Assembly (NCBI GenBank): GCA_963770765.1
Contig: CAVYQS010000015.1
Span: 62,001-126,000, forward strand
DNA: 64,000 nucleotides
Reading direction: 5' to 3'
Source of the DNA: CAVPCY01 sp963770765
Lineage (GTDB): Bacteria; Actinomycetota; Coriobacteriia; Anaerosomatales; PHET01
Shown here in pieces: positions 47,825 to 55,807 of this stretch; within the stretch, counting starts at the first letter, position 1, and each line of letters starts with the position of its first letter. The notes below the pieces were generated by a model. The model did no database searches, had not been told where the DNA came from, and was given only the letters and a program-made list of their open reading frames with translations. Both the position numbers and the translations under genes were made by a program.

Positions 47825-48277
47825 ATGAAGCGAAGCGACGCTAGGGGGCCGGGGCAGTCTGGATGGATTCGGCAGCTCGCCTGGTTCTTTGGGACCGTGT
47901 TCGTTTCTGCAGTTCTAGCCAACGCCTGCATCATGATTGGCGCAGTCCTGGCGCTGATCCTCGAAGCGGACGCGTCTCAGACTGTGGGGCTGGCGGTCAA
48001 CTGGGTGGCATTCGCGCTGATGGTGGGTTCCTACACCGCCACGCTCGTACTGATCGTGAGGGCACTGACCTCCGTCACGACCGTGCCGTTCGCGGTCTGG
48101 CCAGCACTCGCGGTCTTTCCGCTCGGATGGGGACTGCTCGTCGCGTCAACCCCGGGTGGCCCATATGAGATCACCCCCTTGATCGTAGCCGGAGTTGGTG
48201 CAGTCGTTGCGTGGCTGATTGTGGGTCTTCCCGCGCGACGTGCCCACTCGGCGATGGGCGAGGGATCGCCAGGCTAA
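47825..48277 (+). CDS. Cassette 18: four-segment membrane protein
   Basis: A 150-residue protein with four hydrophobic segments (about 20-45, 55-77, 85-105, 115-135). ATG 47825 after GGGGGGCGATC is preferred over a GTG at 47777 that would add 16 charged residues. Stop codon is inside attC. Family not recognised. Confidence 0.68.
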   Translation: MKRSDARGPGQSGWIRQLAWFFGTVFVSAVLANACIMIGAVLALILEADASQTVGLAVNWVAFALMVGSYTATLVLIVRALTSVTTVPFAVWPALAVFPLGWGLLVASTPGGPYEITPLIVAGVGAVVAWLIVGLPARRAHSAMGEGSPG

Positions 48278-48357
48278 CAAAGGCATCGAGCAGAGCGCCA
48301 AGAGCTAGAATCGGCAAGGGAGGGCATGGGCGTCTGCTCATGCCCAACACGTTAGCG
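48272..48357 (+). repeat. attC site, cassette 18
   Basis: Left core GGCTAAC complements leading TTAGCC; right core GTTAGCG. Confidence 0.9.
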
Positions 48358-48380
48358 TTACAGGCAGGACGGAGTCTCGG

Positions 48381-48638
48381 GTGGGAGAACGCTCATCACA
48401 GCGCATCGTGAGCAGCGGGCGGGCGACGCTCCGATGCACTCCTGAGTATGAGGCCGCCGTGGCGAAGGCGCGCGAGCGCGTTCTCGCTGAGTTCGCGCCC
48501 GCGATCGCTGAAGCCGGCCTTGTTCGTCGGGTCGCCCTGCGCATCAAACGTCGGATTCGCCTCCGGCGCGCGATCGATTCGATCGCTCCCAGGGGTGCAC
48601 TGTACGCAACGCATCATGAGCATCGAGCTGAACTCTAG
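48381..48638 (+). CDS. Cassette 19: small basic protein
   Basis: An 85-residue, Arg-rich, helical protein (EYEAAVAKARERVLAEFAPA, VRRVALRIKRRIRLRRAIDS) starting at GTG. No membrane segment or known motif; it could bind nucleic acid or membranes by charge. Stop codon falls inside the degenerate attC. Confidence 0.5.
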   Translation: MGERSSQRIVSSGRATLRCTPEYEAAVAKARERVLAEFAPAIAEAGLVRRVALRIKRRIRLRRAIDSIAPRGALYATHHEHRAEL

Positions 48639-48718
48639 CGAGCGCATCCAGCAGAACGCCGCAAGGTAGACTGCGGAAGTGAGGCGGTCGGCGCCTGCTC
48701 ATGCCCAACACGTTAGCA
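48633..48718 (+). repeat. attC site, cassette 19 (left core degenerate)
   Basis: The left core reads CTCTAGC where CGCTAAC would be expected; the body and right core GTTAGCA are normal. Confidence 0.8.
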
Positions 48719-48789
48719 CCATGCACAGAGGCGCAAGTGAGGCTTGGTATGCTCCAATTGGACGATCGATTCCCATCGGAAGGCCGACT

Positions 48790-49845
48790 GTGACTGCACG
48801 GACCCGCTGGTTCGCATTCACCGGCTCGCTCGTGGCCGTTCTTGGCGTCGGGGTCCTGGACGTTGTCACCGGGCCGCTTCCGGATCTGACTGTTTTGTAT
48901 CTCATCCCCATTGGTGTTGCGACGGTGTTGCTGGGGCGATGGGCCGGGCTCAGCGCCGTGGTGCTCGCCTTCCTTGTCGAAGTCATCCCGTTGCTGCGCG
49001 AGGGCGCATACTCGGTCGGCCTTGTGTTGTTTGACGGAGTCACGCACCTCCTGGTCCGCGGACTGGCCGTGGTCGCCCTGGATCGTGTGCTCTCCCAGTT
49101 TGCAGAGATTCGCCAACTCAAGGCTGAGAGGGATTTCGACCTGGACCTCGCCGCTCGAGTCCACGCCAATCTGTTCACACCGCCCAAGACAGCTCGTCCC
49201 GACCTTGAAATCGGTCAGCGCATGGAGTTCTTGCGAGAACTCGGAGGTGACTATGTCCACTACGCTGACACCGCTGACGGTCTGTTCTTGTGCGTGGGAG
49301 ATATCGCTGGAAAGGGAGCCTCGGCGGCACTGTTCACTTCGGTGTTGGACCGGGCGCTCGCAGAGGCGATCGTTGTTTCGAGCGATGTCGCAACTGTTGT
49401 GAGTGCGGCGAACAGACGGTTGGCGGAGGCACTTCCGGACGATCGTTTCGTCACGCTCGTGGCAGTCCTCGTTGGCGACTCAAACATCACTTATGCGAAT
49501 GCCGGCCACGAGCCCCCGCTGATCTATCGAGGCGGCGACCATGTATCCGTCGATCGGTTGGATGCAGCGGGGTCAATACCGCTGGGGATAGCGCCTGGGG
49601 CCGAGGTTCCGACCGAGGTGGTTCCCTTCTCGCCTGGAGACGTCTTGCTCATCGTGACCGACGGAGTGACGGAGAGCCCGCCGTTCATGCGAGGCGACGA
49701 GGCGCGGCTTGAGAGGCTGTTACTGGACGCCGCACCTTTCGGTGCACAAGACGTTGCGGACAGTGTGTTCGAAGCGGCTGCTGGATCGGGGAGTTCGCTG
49801 CGCGATGACGTGCTGGTCGTGGCTGTCGGGCGCAAGGGCTCGTAG
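48790..49845 (+). CDS. Cassette 20: membrane-anchored SpoIIE/RsbU-type serine phosphatase
   Basis: A 351-residue protein: three or four N-terminal membrane segments (about 8-90), a short linker, then a PP2C-like SpoIIE domain (about 130-345) with GGDYVHYADTADGLFLCVGD, IAGKGASAALF, NAGHEPPLI, GIAPGA and LLIVTDGVTES, so the metal-binding Asp residues are present. Such enzymes dephosphorylate anti-anti-sigma factors; no partner is encoded nearby. GTG after GGAAGG is preferred; an ATG at 48721 is in frame. Confidence 0.85.
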   Translation: MTARTRWFAFTGSLVAVLGVGVLDVVTGPLPDLTVLYLIPIGVATVLLGRWAGLSAVVLAFLVEVIPLLREGAYSVGLVLFDGVTHLLVRGLAVVALDRVLSQFAEIRQLKAERDFDLDLAARVHANLFTPPKTARPDLEIGQRMEFLRELGGDYVHYADTADGLFLCVGDIAGKGASAALFTSVLDRALAEAIVVSSDVATVVSAANRRLAEALPDDRFVTLVAVLVGDSNITYANAGHEPPLIYRGGDHVSVDRLDAAGSIPLGIAPGAEVPTEVVPFSPGDVLLIVTDGVTESPPFMRGDEARLERLLLDAAPFGAQDVADSVFEAAAGSGSSLRDDVLVVAVGRKGS

Positions 49846-49859
49846 CGGAGTCCGGCAGG

Positions 49860-49943
49860 TGCTAACAAAGGCATCGAGCAGACGGCGCACGGTAGACTGA
49901 CCTGAGGGGGCATGCGCGTCTGCTCATGCCTAACACGTTAGAC
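49860..49943 (+). repeat. attC site, cassette 20
   Basis: Left core TGCTAAC complements leading TTAGCA; right core GTTAGAC. Confidence 0.9.
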
Positions 49944-49988
49944 GGGCACATGGTAACCGCGGGACTCAACGCAGAGGGGGCGAAGGCC

Positions 49989-50420
49989 GTGCGCATCGCG
50001 CTTGCTTCAGACCACGCCGGCTACGCGTACAAGGCTGCTGTTGCTTCTCACCTTGCAGCGTGCGGTCACGATCCCGTCGACTTCGGTACGTTCTCGACAG
50101 ATTCCGTCGACTACCCCGACTTCATTCATCTGGCGGCCGCCGCCGTGGCCAGCGGCGAGTGCGAGCGAGCCGTCGTCCTTGGGGGGTCCGGCAACGGCGA
50201 GGCCATGGTCGCCAATCGCCATCGCGGAGTGCGCTGCGCCCTGTGCTGGAACGAGGAGTCGGCGCGCCTCGGCCGCCTACACAACGACGCCAACGCCATC
50301 TCCCTCGGCCAGCGAATGATCTCGGAGGAGCTGGCGCTTCGAATCGTCGACGTCTGGCTGAGTACGCCGTTTGAGGGCGGACGCCACGTTCGGCGGATCC
50401 AAGCCATAGAGCATTGCTGA
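49989..50420 (+). CDS. rpiB: Cassette 21: ribose-5-phosphate isomerase B
   Basis: A 143-residue RpiB/LacAB-family sugar-phosphate isomerase. RIALASDHAGYAYKAAV with the Asp-His pair, YPDFIHLAAAAVASGE, VLGGSGNGEAMVANRHRGVRCAL and HNDANAISLGQRMI are complete. GSGNGE carries the Glu used as base in the actinobacterial (mycobacterial) type in place of Cys. GTG 49989 has GAGGGGGCGAAGG upstream. A central-metabolism enzyme in a cassette may be a second copy or a specialised isomerase. Confidence 0.9.
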   Translation: MRIALASDHAGYAYKAAVASHLAACGHDPVDFGTFSTDSVDYPDFIHLAAAAVASGECERAVVLGGSGNGEAMVANRHRGVRCALCWNEESARLGRLHNDANAISLGQRMISEELALRIVDVWLSTPFEGGRHVRRIQAIEHC

Positions 50421-50432
50421 CGCGTCGGCGCC

Positions 50433-50515
50433 GTCCAACAATGGCATCGAGCGGACGGCGCAAGCGCTAGAGTGATGGATGGTATGGGCCACCGCTCATG
50501 CCAAACACGTTCGCT
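50433..50515 (+). repeat. attC site, cassette 21
   Basis: Left core GTCCAAC against leading TTAGAC (one transition); right core GTTCGCT, off consensus at the fourth base. Confidence 0.85.
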
Positions 50516-50531
50516 AGGTCTGGAGACCCGG

Positions 50532-50783
50532 ATGGCAATCAAGTTGGACGACCAGACTGAGCAGTATCTGCTCGGTTCAATCCGCCAGTTCTTCGCGGAT
50601 GAGCTCGATGACGACATCGGCGACCTCAAGGCAAGGTCGGTGCTCGACTTCTTCGTTCGCGAGGTCGGACCGAGTGTCTACAACCAGGCGATCGCGGACG
50701 CTCAGGCGACCGTGTCGCTGGCGGTGGATGACCTCGCTGGCGCTCGCTACGAGCCTGAGTTCAACTACTGGAAACGTGGCTGA
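50532..50783 (+). CDS. Cassette 22: DUF2164 family protein
   Basis: An 83-residue protein: LDDQTEQYLLGSIRQFFADE, LDDDIGDLKARSVLDFFVRE and VGPSVYNQAIADAQATV are the DUF2164 signature; function unknown. Small, helical, acidic. Confidence 0.85.
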   Translation: MAIKLDDQTEQYLLGSIRQFFADELDDDIGDLKARSVLDFFVREVGPSVYNQAIADAQATVSLAVDDLAGARYEPEFNYWKRG

Positions 50784-50802
50784 CCTCGGGTTCTGCGCGA
50801 CA

Positions 50803-50886
50803 CCTATCAAGCGCATCGAGCGGACATCGCAAGGTTAGAATCATCCCGACGCGCTTGAGTGCCGCTCATGCGCAACAACGTTGGGT
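50803..50886 (+). repeat. attC site, cassette 22 (left core degenerate)
   Basis: The left core reads ACCTATC and no longer matches leading TTCGCT; body is standard; right core GTTGGGT. Confidence 0.8.
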
Positions 50887-50920
50887 GGATTGAAGGCACT
50901 GCGACACTGGAGGGGGAGCC

Positions 50921-51817
50921 ATGTCGAGGACCTCGGAGTACCATCCGTTCCGCTCGGAGAGTGCGCGTGACGAGTACCTCGCCTTCTACGACGCGCAGGC
51001 GGCGCACTGGCCGGTTCCCTCTGAGTCGCGGATGGTCGCCACAGAAGAGGGCCAGACCTACGTGCGCATCAGCGGACCTGTGGGCGGGCCGCCGCTCGTT
51101 TTGCTCCCGGCTGGGCGCTCCAACTCTACGTGTTGGACTCCGCTCGTTGCGGATCTGGCCGAGACCTTCCGTGTCTTCGCTGTGGACGCCATCTACGACG
51201 ACGGACGCAGTGTGAACACCCGCCCCATCAAGACGATGGATGATGCCACCGCCTGGATCGACCACCTGCTCGACGCACTCGGGCTTGAGGGGCCGGTGCG
51301 CATGGCGGGTATCTCGTTCGGAGCGTGGATAGCGGGCGAGTACGCACTGCATGCGCCGGGGCGGGTGGAACGATTGGTGTGGCTGTCGCCGGTTGGGGTG
51401 CTCCTGCCCATGTCGGGCGAGTTCCTCGCCAGAAGCATGCTCTGCATGGTTCCTTCCCGGAAGACGTTCGAGTGGGTGACTCGGTGGATCATGCCCGACG
51501 CCGCGGAGCGCGATCGCGACTTCTTCGATGGTGCCGTGGCTGAGATGGTGCTCTCGGAGAAGTGCTTCAGGTTCCGCATGTGGCCGGGCAACGGCCCGCG
51601 CAAGTTCACTGATGACGAACTAGCAGGCCTCCAGATGCCGGTGCTCTACGTCGTGGGAGAGCACGAACGCATCTGCTCAGACGTAAACGCGGCGATCGCG
51701 CGAGCTGAGACTGCCCCGGCGGTCAGCACTGCGGTCATCCCGCAAGCCGGCCACGATGCGATGTGGGTGGCGACCGAGGCGGTTCGTGATGCCGTCGTGC
51801 CGTTCCTTGAGAGCTGA
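50921..51817 (+). CDS. Cassette 23: alpha/beta hydrolase
   Basis: A 298-residue single-domain alpha/beta hydrolase. GGPPLVLLPAGRSNSTCW (oxyanion strand), nucleophile elbow GISFGAW, LYVVGEHERI (acid region) and QAGHDAMW with the catalytic His. Soluble, no signal peptide; substrate unknown. The ATG is preceded by GGGGGAGCC. Confidence 0.87.
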   Translation: MSRTSEYHPFRSESARDEYLAFYDAQAAHWPVPSESRMVATEEGQTYVRISGPVGGPPLVLLPAGRSNSTCWTPLVADLAETFRVFAVDAIYDDGRSVNTRPIKTMDDATAWIDHLLDALGLEGPVRMAGISFGAWIAGEYALHAPGRVERLVWLSPVGVLLPMSGEFLARSMLCMVPSRKTFEWVTRWIMPDAAERDRDFFDGAVAEMVLSEKCFRFRMWPGNGPRKFTDDELAGLQMPVLYVVGEHERICSDVNAAIARAETAPAVSTAVIPQAGHDAMWVATEAVRDAVVPFLES

Positions 51818-51824
51818 GACAACC

Positions 51825-51910
51825 ACCCAACAAGCGCATCGAGCAGAACGCCAGAAGGTAGACTGACCTGAGAGCGCATCGGCGTCTGCTCATGCGCAAC
51901 AACGTTAGGC
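51825..51910 (+). repeat. attC site, cassette 23
   Basis: Left core ACCCAAC complements leading TTGGGT; right core GTTAGGC. Confidence 0.9.
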
Positions 51911-51920
51911 GGATGGGTGG

Positions 51921-52604
51921 ATGGTCAGCGAGCAGCGGGGCACAGCCAGAGAACTCGCTCGGCAACATCTGGCCGAAGGCGATCCCCTCGGCTGGTTCGA
52001 GGTGCTCTACGCCAGCGCCTCGTCTGACGCTGCGATCATTCCCTGGGCCGACTTGGCGCCGAATCCCAACCTGGTGAGCTGGCTCGAGTCTCGTAGCGAG
52101 ATTGCTCCGGGACAACGGGCGCTCAAGGTCGGTTGCGGTCTCGGAGACGACGCGGAGGAGCTCTCCCGGTTGGGGTTCGACACCACCGCGTTCGACATCT
52201 CGGGCACCGCCGTGTCGTGGTGCCGCCGCAGGTTCCCGGCCTCATCGGTGCACTACATCGAAGCGGACCTCATGCTACCCCCAATCGACTGGGCCAGACG
52301 GTTCGATCTCGTTGTGGAGTCCTACACGCTGCAAGTGCTGCCGCCTGGACTGCGCAGTGATGCAATGCGCCGGGTTGCCGGCTTCGTGGCGCCGGGCGGA
52401 ACCCTTCTCGTGGTCACCCGAGGCAGAGGACCCGGCGACCCGCAGGGTTCGATGCCGTGGCCTCTGACGAGGGGCGAGATGGCAGCGTTCGAGGAGGCGG
52501 GCTTGACCGAACTCGGCTTCGAGGACTACGTGGACGACGAGGACCCGCCGGTGCGCAGGTTCAGGGCGACGTACGGGCTGTCGGCAGCAGGTGGCACCTC
52601 CTAA
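51921..52604 (+). CDS. Cassette 24: SAM-dependent methyltransferase
   Basis: A 227-residue class I methyltransferase. Motif I is ALKVGCGLGDDAEELSRLGF (VGCG in place of the more usual DxGCG), then TTAFDISGTAVSWCRRRF and a C-terminal APGGTLLVVTRG strand. Fits the TPMT/tellurite-type group (PLGWFEVLY near the start), so detoxification of a small molecule is possible. Starts 16 bases after the core site. Confidence 0.8.
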   Translation: MVSEQRGTARELARQHLAEGDPLGWFEVLYASASSDAAIIPWADLAPNPNLVSWLESRSEIAPGQRALKVGCGLGDDAEELSRLGFDTTAFDISGTAVSWCRRRFPASSVHYIEADLMLPPIDWARRFDLVVESYTLQVLPPGLRSDAMRRVAGFVAPGGTLLVVTRGRGPGDPQGSMPWPLTRGEMAAFEEAGLTELGFEDYVDDEDPPVRRFRATYGLSAAGGTS

Positions 52605-52685
52605 CACAAGCGCATCCAACAGAACGCCGGGATGTAGACTGACCTGAAAGCGCGTGGGCGTCTGCTCATGCGCAACACGTTCGGT
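52599..52685 (+). repeat. attC site, cassette 24
   Basis: Left core TCCTAAC (one mismatch to leading TTAGGC) followed by an extra AC; right core GTTCGGT. Confidence 0.85.
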
Positions 52686-52767
52686 GGGACGAGGATGCGG
52701 GAACATTCTCCCTGCGGGAACGGTTCACCAAAAAGGGTGCGACCGAGCCGGCGAACGGGGGTGTGTG

Positions 52768-53139
52768 ATGTCAACCCTACAGACTGCTGGATCGACAGGC
52801 ATGAGAAGCTCCCCTGAGAACAGACTCTTCTGTCTGCCGACCACGAAACTGGGGCGCTGGTCGATGTGGCTCGCGGTAGCGTTCATTGTGATGTTCGCGA
52901 TCAACTCGGTGTTCATCGGAGCTCTAGGGACGAGCACGAACGAGGCTGTGGATGCATTCAGCAGGACCGTCATGCCGTTCTACGGTATCGGGATGCTGAT
53001 GGTGGGCGTCTCCGCCGGTGCGGTCGGCCTGATTTCTATCATCAAGGACCACGAGCGGTCTTGGGTTGCCTGGGCGACGCTACTCCCCTTGGCGTTCGTG
53101 TTGTTCTTGCTGATTGGGGAGTTCACGAGCCCGCACTAG
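52768..53139 (+). CDS. Cassette 25: membrane protein
   Basis: A 123-residue protein with three hydrophobic segments (about 33-55, 70-92, 100-117), ATG after CGGGGGTGTG. LAVAFIVMFAINSVFIGALG and a Pro-Phe-Tyr-Gly turn (VMPFYGIGMLMVGVSAGAVG) are the main features. Family not recognised. Confidence 0.68.
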   Translation: MSTLQTAGSTGMRSSPENRLFCLPTTKLGRWSMWLAVAFIVMFAINSVFIGALGTSTNEAVDAFSRTVMPFYGIGMLMVGVSAGAVGLISIIKDHERSWVAWATLLPLAFVLFLLIGEFTSPH

Positions 53140-53155
53140 GCAGCAACTTGCGCTC

Positions 53156-53241
53156 ACCGAACAAGCGCTTCAACCTGACGCGCACAAGGTTGTCTTGCGC
53201 CGGATGCGCACGGCGCGCAGGGTAAGCGCAACACGTTAGAT
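53156..53241 (+). repeat. attC site, cassette 25 (divergent body)
   Basis: Left core ACCGAAC complements leading TTCGGT exactly; right core GTTAGAT. The inner sequence (GCTTCAACCTGACGCGCAC) differs from the main family. Confidence 0.8.
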
Positions 53242-53288
53242 CGAACATGTCGCCGGCGCGCGGGGAGCCGATGCGCAACACGTTAGAG
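53242..53288 (+). repeat. attC right-half remnant
   Basis: GATGCGCAACACGTTAGAG forms a second core site (53282-53288) only 47 bp after the previous one. It is the right end of an attC without a left end or gene. Confidence 0.7.
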
Positions 53289-53702
53289 GGAGTGGCTGTC
53301 ACCGGTCGCGAGCAGGTGTACGCGCAGCCACTCGGCAAGTTGTCCCTCGTCGAGATCGCCTGAAGCCAGGCGGAGCATCACGTCGACCACATCGGCCTCC
53401 GACGCCTCGACTTCGAAGCCATTGAGCTCGGCGAACACCGCCATCGTCACGAACGCGATCCGCTTGTTGCCGTCGTGGTAGGGGTGGTTGCGCGCGATCC
53501 CGTAGCCGTAAGCCGCCGCGAGTGCGGCGATGTCGGGAGCACTGCCGTAGGAGAACGCCTGGCGGGGTCGCGCGAGCGCGGATTCCAGGAGTCCCTCGTC
53601 GCGGATGCCGGGAACACCGCCATGCGTCGCGATCAGGTCCTGCTGGATGGCATCGACGGCAAGACGCCCCAGCCACCTCGGCTCGCCGCAGCCGTCCGCC
53701 AC
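53283..53702 (-). CDS. Cassette 27: Doc/Fic-family toxin
   Basis: A 139-residue Doc (death on curing) protein: HGGVPGIRDEGLLESALARP and the Fic motif NHPYHDGNKRIAFVTMAVF, with His and the DGNKR anion-binding loop intact. Doc kinases phosphorylate EF-Tu. It is antisense to the array and overlaps its antitoxin by one base (TAGTG), with GTG as start. Confidence 0.9.
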   Translation of the reverse strand: MADGCGEPRWLGRLAVDAIQQDLIATHGGVPGIRDEGLLESALARPRQAFSYGSAPDIAALAAAYGYGIARNHPYHDGNKRIAFVTMAVFAELNGFEVEASEADVVDVMLRLASGDLDEGQLAEWLRVHLLATGDSHSL

Positions 53703-53929
53703 TACTTGGCCAGCTCTCTGAGCGCACCGCGGTACTTGCGCGCCACCTTGCCGGCGATCGCAAGTGCCTCTTCGGTGTCGGGGTCGTAGGGGGTGATCAG
53801 GATCCCGCGCTCTGTCTCGATCGCGAAGACGGTGTCACCCGCTTCGAGCTTGAGTCTGTCTGCCATGTCTTTGGGCAGGGTCGCGCTGATGGACCCGCCG
53901 GCCCGCCTGAGCTTCATCGCTTGAGTCAT
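53702..53929 (-). CDS. Cassette 27: AbrB/MazE-type antitoxin
   Basis: A 75-residue swapped-hairpin AbrB-type protein: KLRRAGGSISATLPKDMADR, LKLEAGDTVFAIETERGILI. Pairing an AbrB-type antitoxin with Doc is known. ATG 53929 has GAGGAGG six bases upstream. Confidence 0.88.
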   Translation of the reverse strand: MTQAMKLRRAGGSISATLPKDMADRLKLEAGDTVFAIETERGILITPYDPDTEEALAIAGKVARKYRGALRELAK

Positions 53930-53952
53930 TTCGGCCTCCTCGGTGAGTCGTA

Positions 53953-53977
53953 CCATAGTAGCATAGTTGTGCTACCC
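53953..53977 (-). promoter_or_regulatory. Promoter/operator of cassette 27 toxin-antitoxin
   Basis: On the minus strand, GTAGCA-CAACTA-TGCTAC is an inverted repeat that contains TATGCT and abuts TACTAT, two -10-like hexamers. It lies between the antitoxin start and attC. Confidence 0.6.
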
Positions 53978-54061
53978 CTCTAACAAGCGCATCGAGCAGA
54001 ACGCGTACGGTATTCTCGGAAGCAAGCGCATCGGCGTCTGCTCATGCGCAACACGTTGGAC
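53978..54061 (+). repeat. attC site, cassette 27
   Basis: Left core CTCTAAC complements leading TTAGAG (the remnant core at 53282), confirming the cassette limits; right core GTTGGAC. Confidence 0.9.
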
Positions 54062-54100
54062 GCAACAGGCCGAGTGGGCGGGCTGAGGCGGGGGGTACTG

Positions 54101-55426
54101 ATGCCGGGAATCCCGGATCGCTTCGTTGCCACGGGCGCAGACACCGCAATCGCCATCACCCGAGCTGCGGTGAAGCATCGGCTAGGCCTCTCACTGTCGT
54201 TGCCACGGGCGCACCTCGACGCTGACCGGCTCGCACGTGCGGTTCGACTGTCGTTCGACGCAGAGCCTGTCGTCGGCTGTGCTTTCCGGACTGACGAGCG
54301 CAGGGCGTACTGGGAGCGCCTGCCGCACTTCGACGGCACAACCATTTCGGTGCACGAGAATGTGGCAGATCCGGACGAGATGATGCGTTCCTTCCAAGCG
54401 GTTCCGTTGGAGGATGAGGGACCCCAAGCCGGTGTGGCGCTGTTCCGCGCAGCTGAGCGAGATGTTCTCGGCGTCAAGATCAGTCATGTAGTCGGTGATG
54501 GGCGAGCAGCCAAGCAGTACGCGTATCTCCTCGCCAGCATCTACTCCCGCCTGGGCGTGGACGCGGAGTTCGCGCCGGTGCCGAATCTGCGCACACGGCC
54601 CAGCGGACGAGACGTTTGGGCGAACCTCACTGCGTCGCAACGCCGCGAGGCTCGCAAGGCCAAGTCGTGGACAAGCCCCACATGGCCTGCGCCCGAATCC
54701 ACGAGTGCGGGCACGGGCCTCACGTACCGATGGCTTACCTTGCCTCCTGAGCAGTTCGCCTTGTTGAAGGCCTATGGAGCGGACCGCGGATGCACAGTGA
54801 ACGACATGATGCTCACCGCTGTCTTGCGCGCCTGCATCTCGCGTTTGAACCCGCCGGTGGGCGTCCCGCTGTCTCTCATGTACACGGCGGACCTTCGGCG
54901 CTATCTGCCGGATGCCGCCGGCCTCCCTGTCTGCAACCTCTCGATCTCGGGCTCCCTCGACATCGAGCGTGTCAACGACGAGTCCTTTGAGGACACACTG
55001 CGTCGGGTGCACCAACGGATGCAGCGGTGGGCGGAGATGTGCCACGGTGCGGGACCGCTCGCGAGCGCGGAGAGGGTTGCAGGCCTTGGATATCGCATCA
55101 CGGAGCGCCTTCTGGGGCTCGCTTTTCGCGCTGGGGGCGCCTCGGACAAGTCGCCGCAGAAGACGTACCCATGGTTCACGAACATCGGCGTTGTCGATGA
55201 TGCAAGGCTGCGCTTCGACGACGTTGCGCCCGATTCCGGGTTCATGTTCGGGCCGGGGGCCGACGGGGTGAGCATCGTGCCCGTCGTCAGCACATACCGC
55301 GATGCCCTCACCGTCTGCATGGGGTATGGCGACTCGGACCAGAACACCCAGCTAGTAGAGGGGCTTCTCCGTTCCATCGCTGCCGAGATCACTGGCGCAT
55401 CCGCGGTAGAGTGTGTTCAACGATGA
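54101..55426 (+). CDS. Cassette 28: condensation-domain-like acyltransferase
   Basis: A 441-residue CoA-dependent acyltransferase-fold protein. The catalytic HxxxDG motif is SHVVGDGRAAK (about 128-138), and a DFGWG-like C-terminal part is less clear (PWFTNIGVVDDARLRFDD). Similar to PapA/alcohol acetyltransferase-like proteins rather than to complete NRPS modules, because it stands alone. Its stop lies in the following attC. Confidence 0.75.
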   Translation: MPGIPDRFVATGADTAIAITRAAVKHRLGLSLSLPRAHLDADRLARAVRLSFDAEPVVGCAFRTDERRAYWERLPHFDGTTISVHENVADPDEMMRSFQAVPLEDEGPQAGVALFRAAERDVLGVKISHVVGDGRAAKQYAYLLASIYSRLGVDAEFAPVPNLRTRPSGRDVWANLTASQRREARKAKSWTSPTWPAPESTSAGTGLTYRWLTLPPEQFALLKAYGADRGCTVNDMMLTAVLRACISRLNPPVGVPLSLMYTADLRRYLPDAAGLPVCNLSISGSLDIERVNDESFEDTLRRVHQRMQRWAEMCHGAGPLASAERVAGLGYRITERLLGLAFRAGGASDKSPQKTYPWFTNIGVVDDARLRFDDVAPDSGFMFGPGADGVSIVPVVSTYRDALTVCMGYGDSDQNTQLVEGLLRSIAAEITGASAVECVQR

Positions 55427-55474
55427 GATCGAGCTGACTCGCTTCGCTCGCAGCTCATCTCGCACACGTTCGGC
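55415..55474 (+). repeat. Short divergent attC, cassette 28
   Basis: Left core GTTCAAC (one transition from the complement of leading TTGGAC) and right core GTTCGGC surround a 46-bp body with GAGCTGA/CAGCTC arms. Only 60 bp and unlike the main family. Confidence 0.65.
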
Positions 55475-55480
55475 GTATCG

Positions 55481-55777
55481 CTAGTTCGCAGGGATCCAGC
55501 GGCCGAACTCCATCTTGGCCTTGAGTCCCTGCCCGCCTGACTGATTCTTGGCCTCGCGATAGCCCTGGCTCTTCGTCCACGCGTCGGCTGCCTCAGCCGA
55601 CTCCCACCACGACATCGTCACGATCGTGAGCGGGTTGGTGACGTCGCGGGCAACGACGAGCTTCTCGAAGCCGGGCTGCTGCTCGTAGGCCGCGGTCATG
55701 CCCGGGGCCATCGAGATGAACTGCTCGGCCTCTTCGGGCGTGGACACGGTGTAGAGGGCGGTGCTGAGAATGGACAT
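55481..55777 (-). CDS. Cassette 29: antibiotic-biosynthesis-monooxygenase-like protein
   Basis: A 98-residue dimeric ABM-fold protein: STALYTVSTPEEAEQFISMA, AAYEQQPGFEKLVVARDV, IVTMSWWESAEAADAW. Such proteins include quinol monooxygenases and haem-degrading enzymes. Minus strand, 30 bases downstream of the MarR gene, AAAGGTGGC before the ATG. Confidence 0.8.
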   Translation of the reverse strand: MSILSTALYTVSTPEEAEQFISMAPGMTAAYEQQPGFEKLVVARDVTNPLTIVTMSWWESAEAADAWTKSQGYREAKNQSGGQGLKAKMEFGRWIPAN

Positions 55778-55807
55778 CGGTGCCACCTTTCTGATCGGGA
55801 TGTGCCT

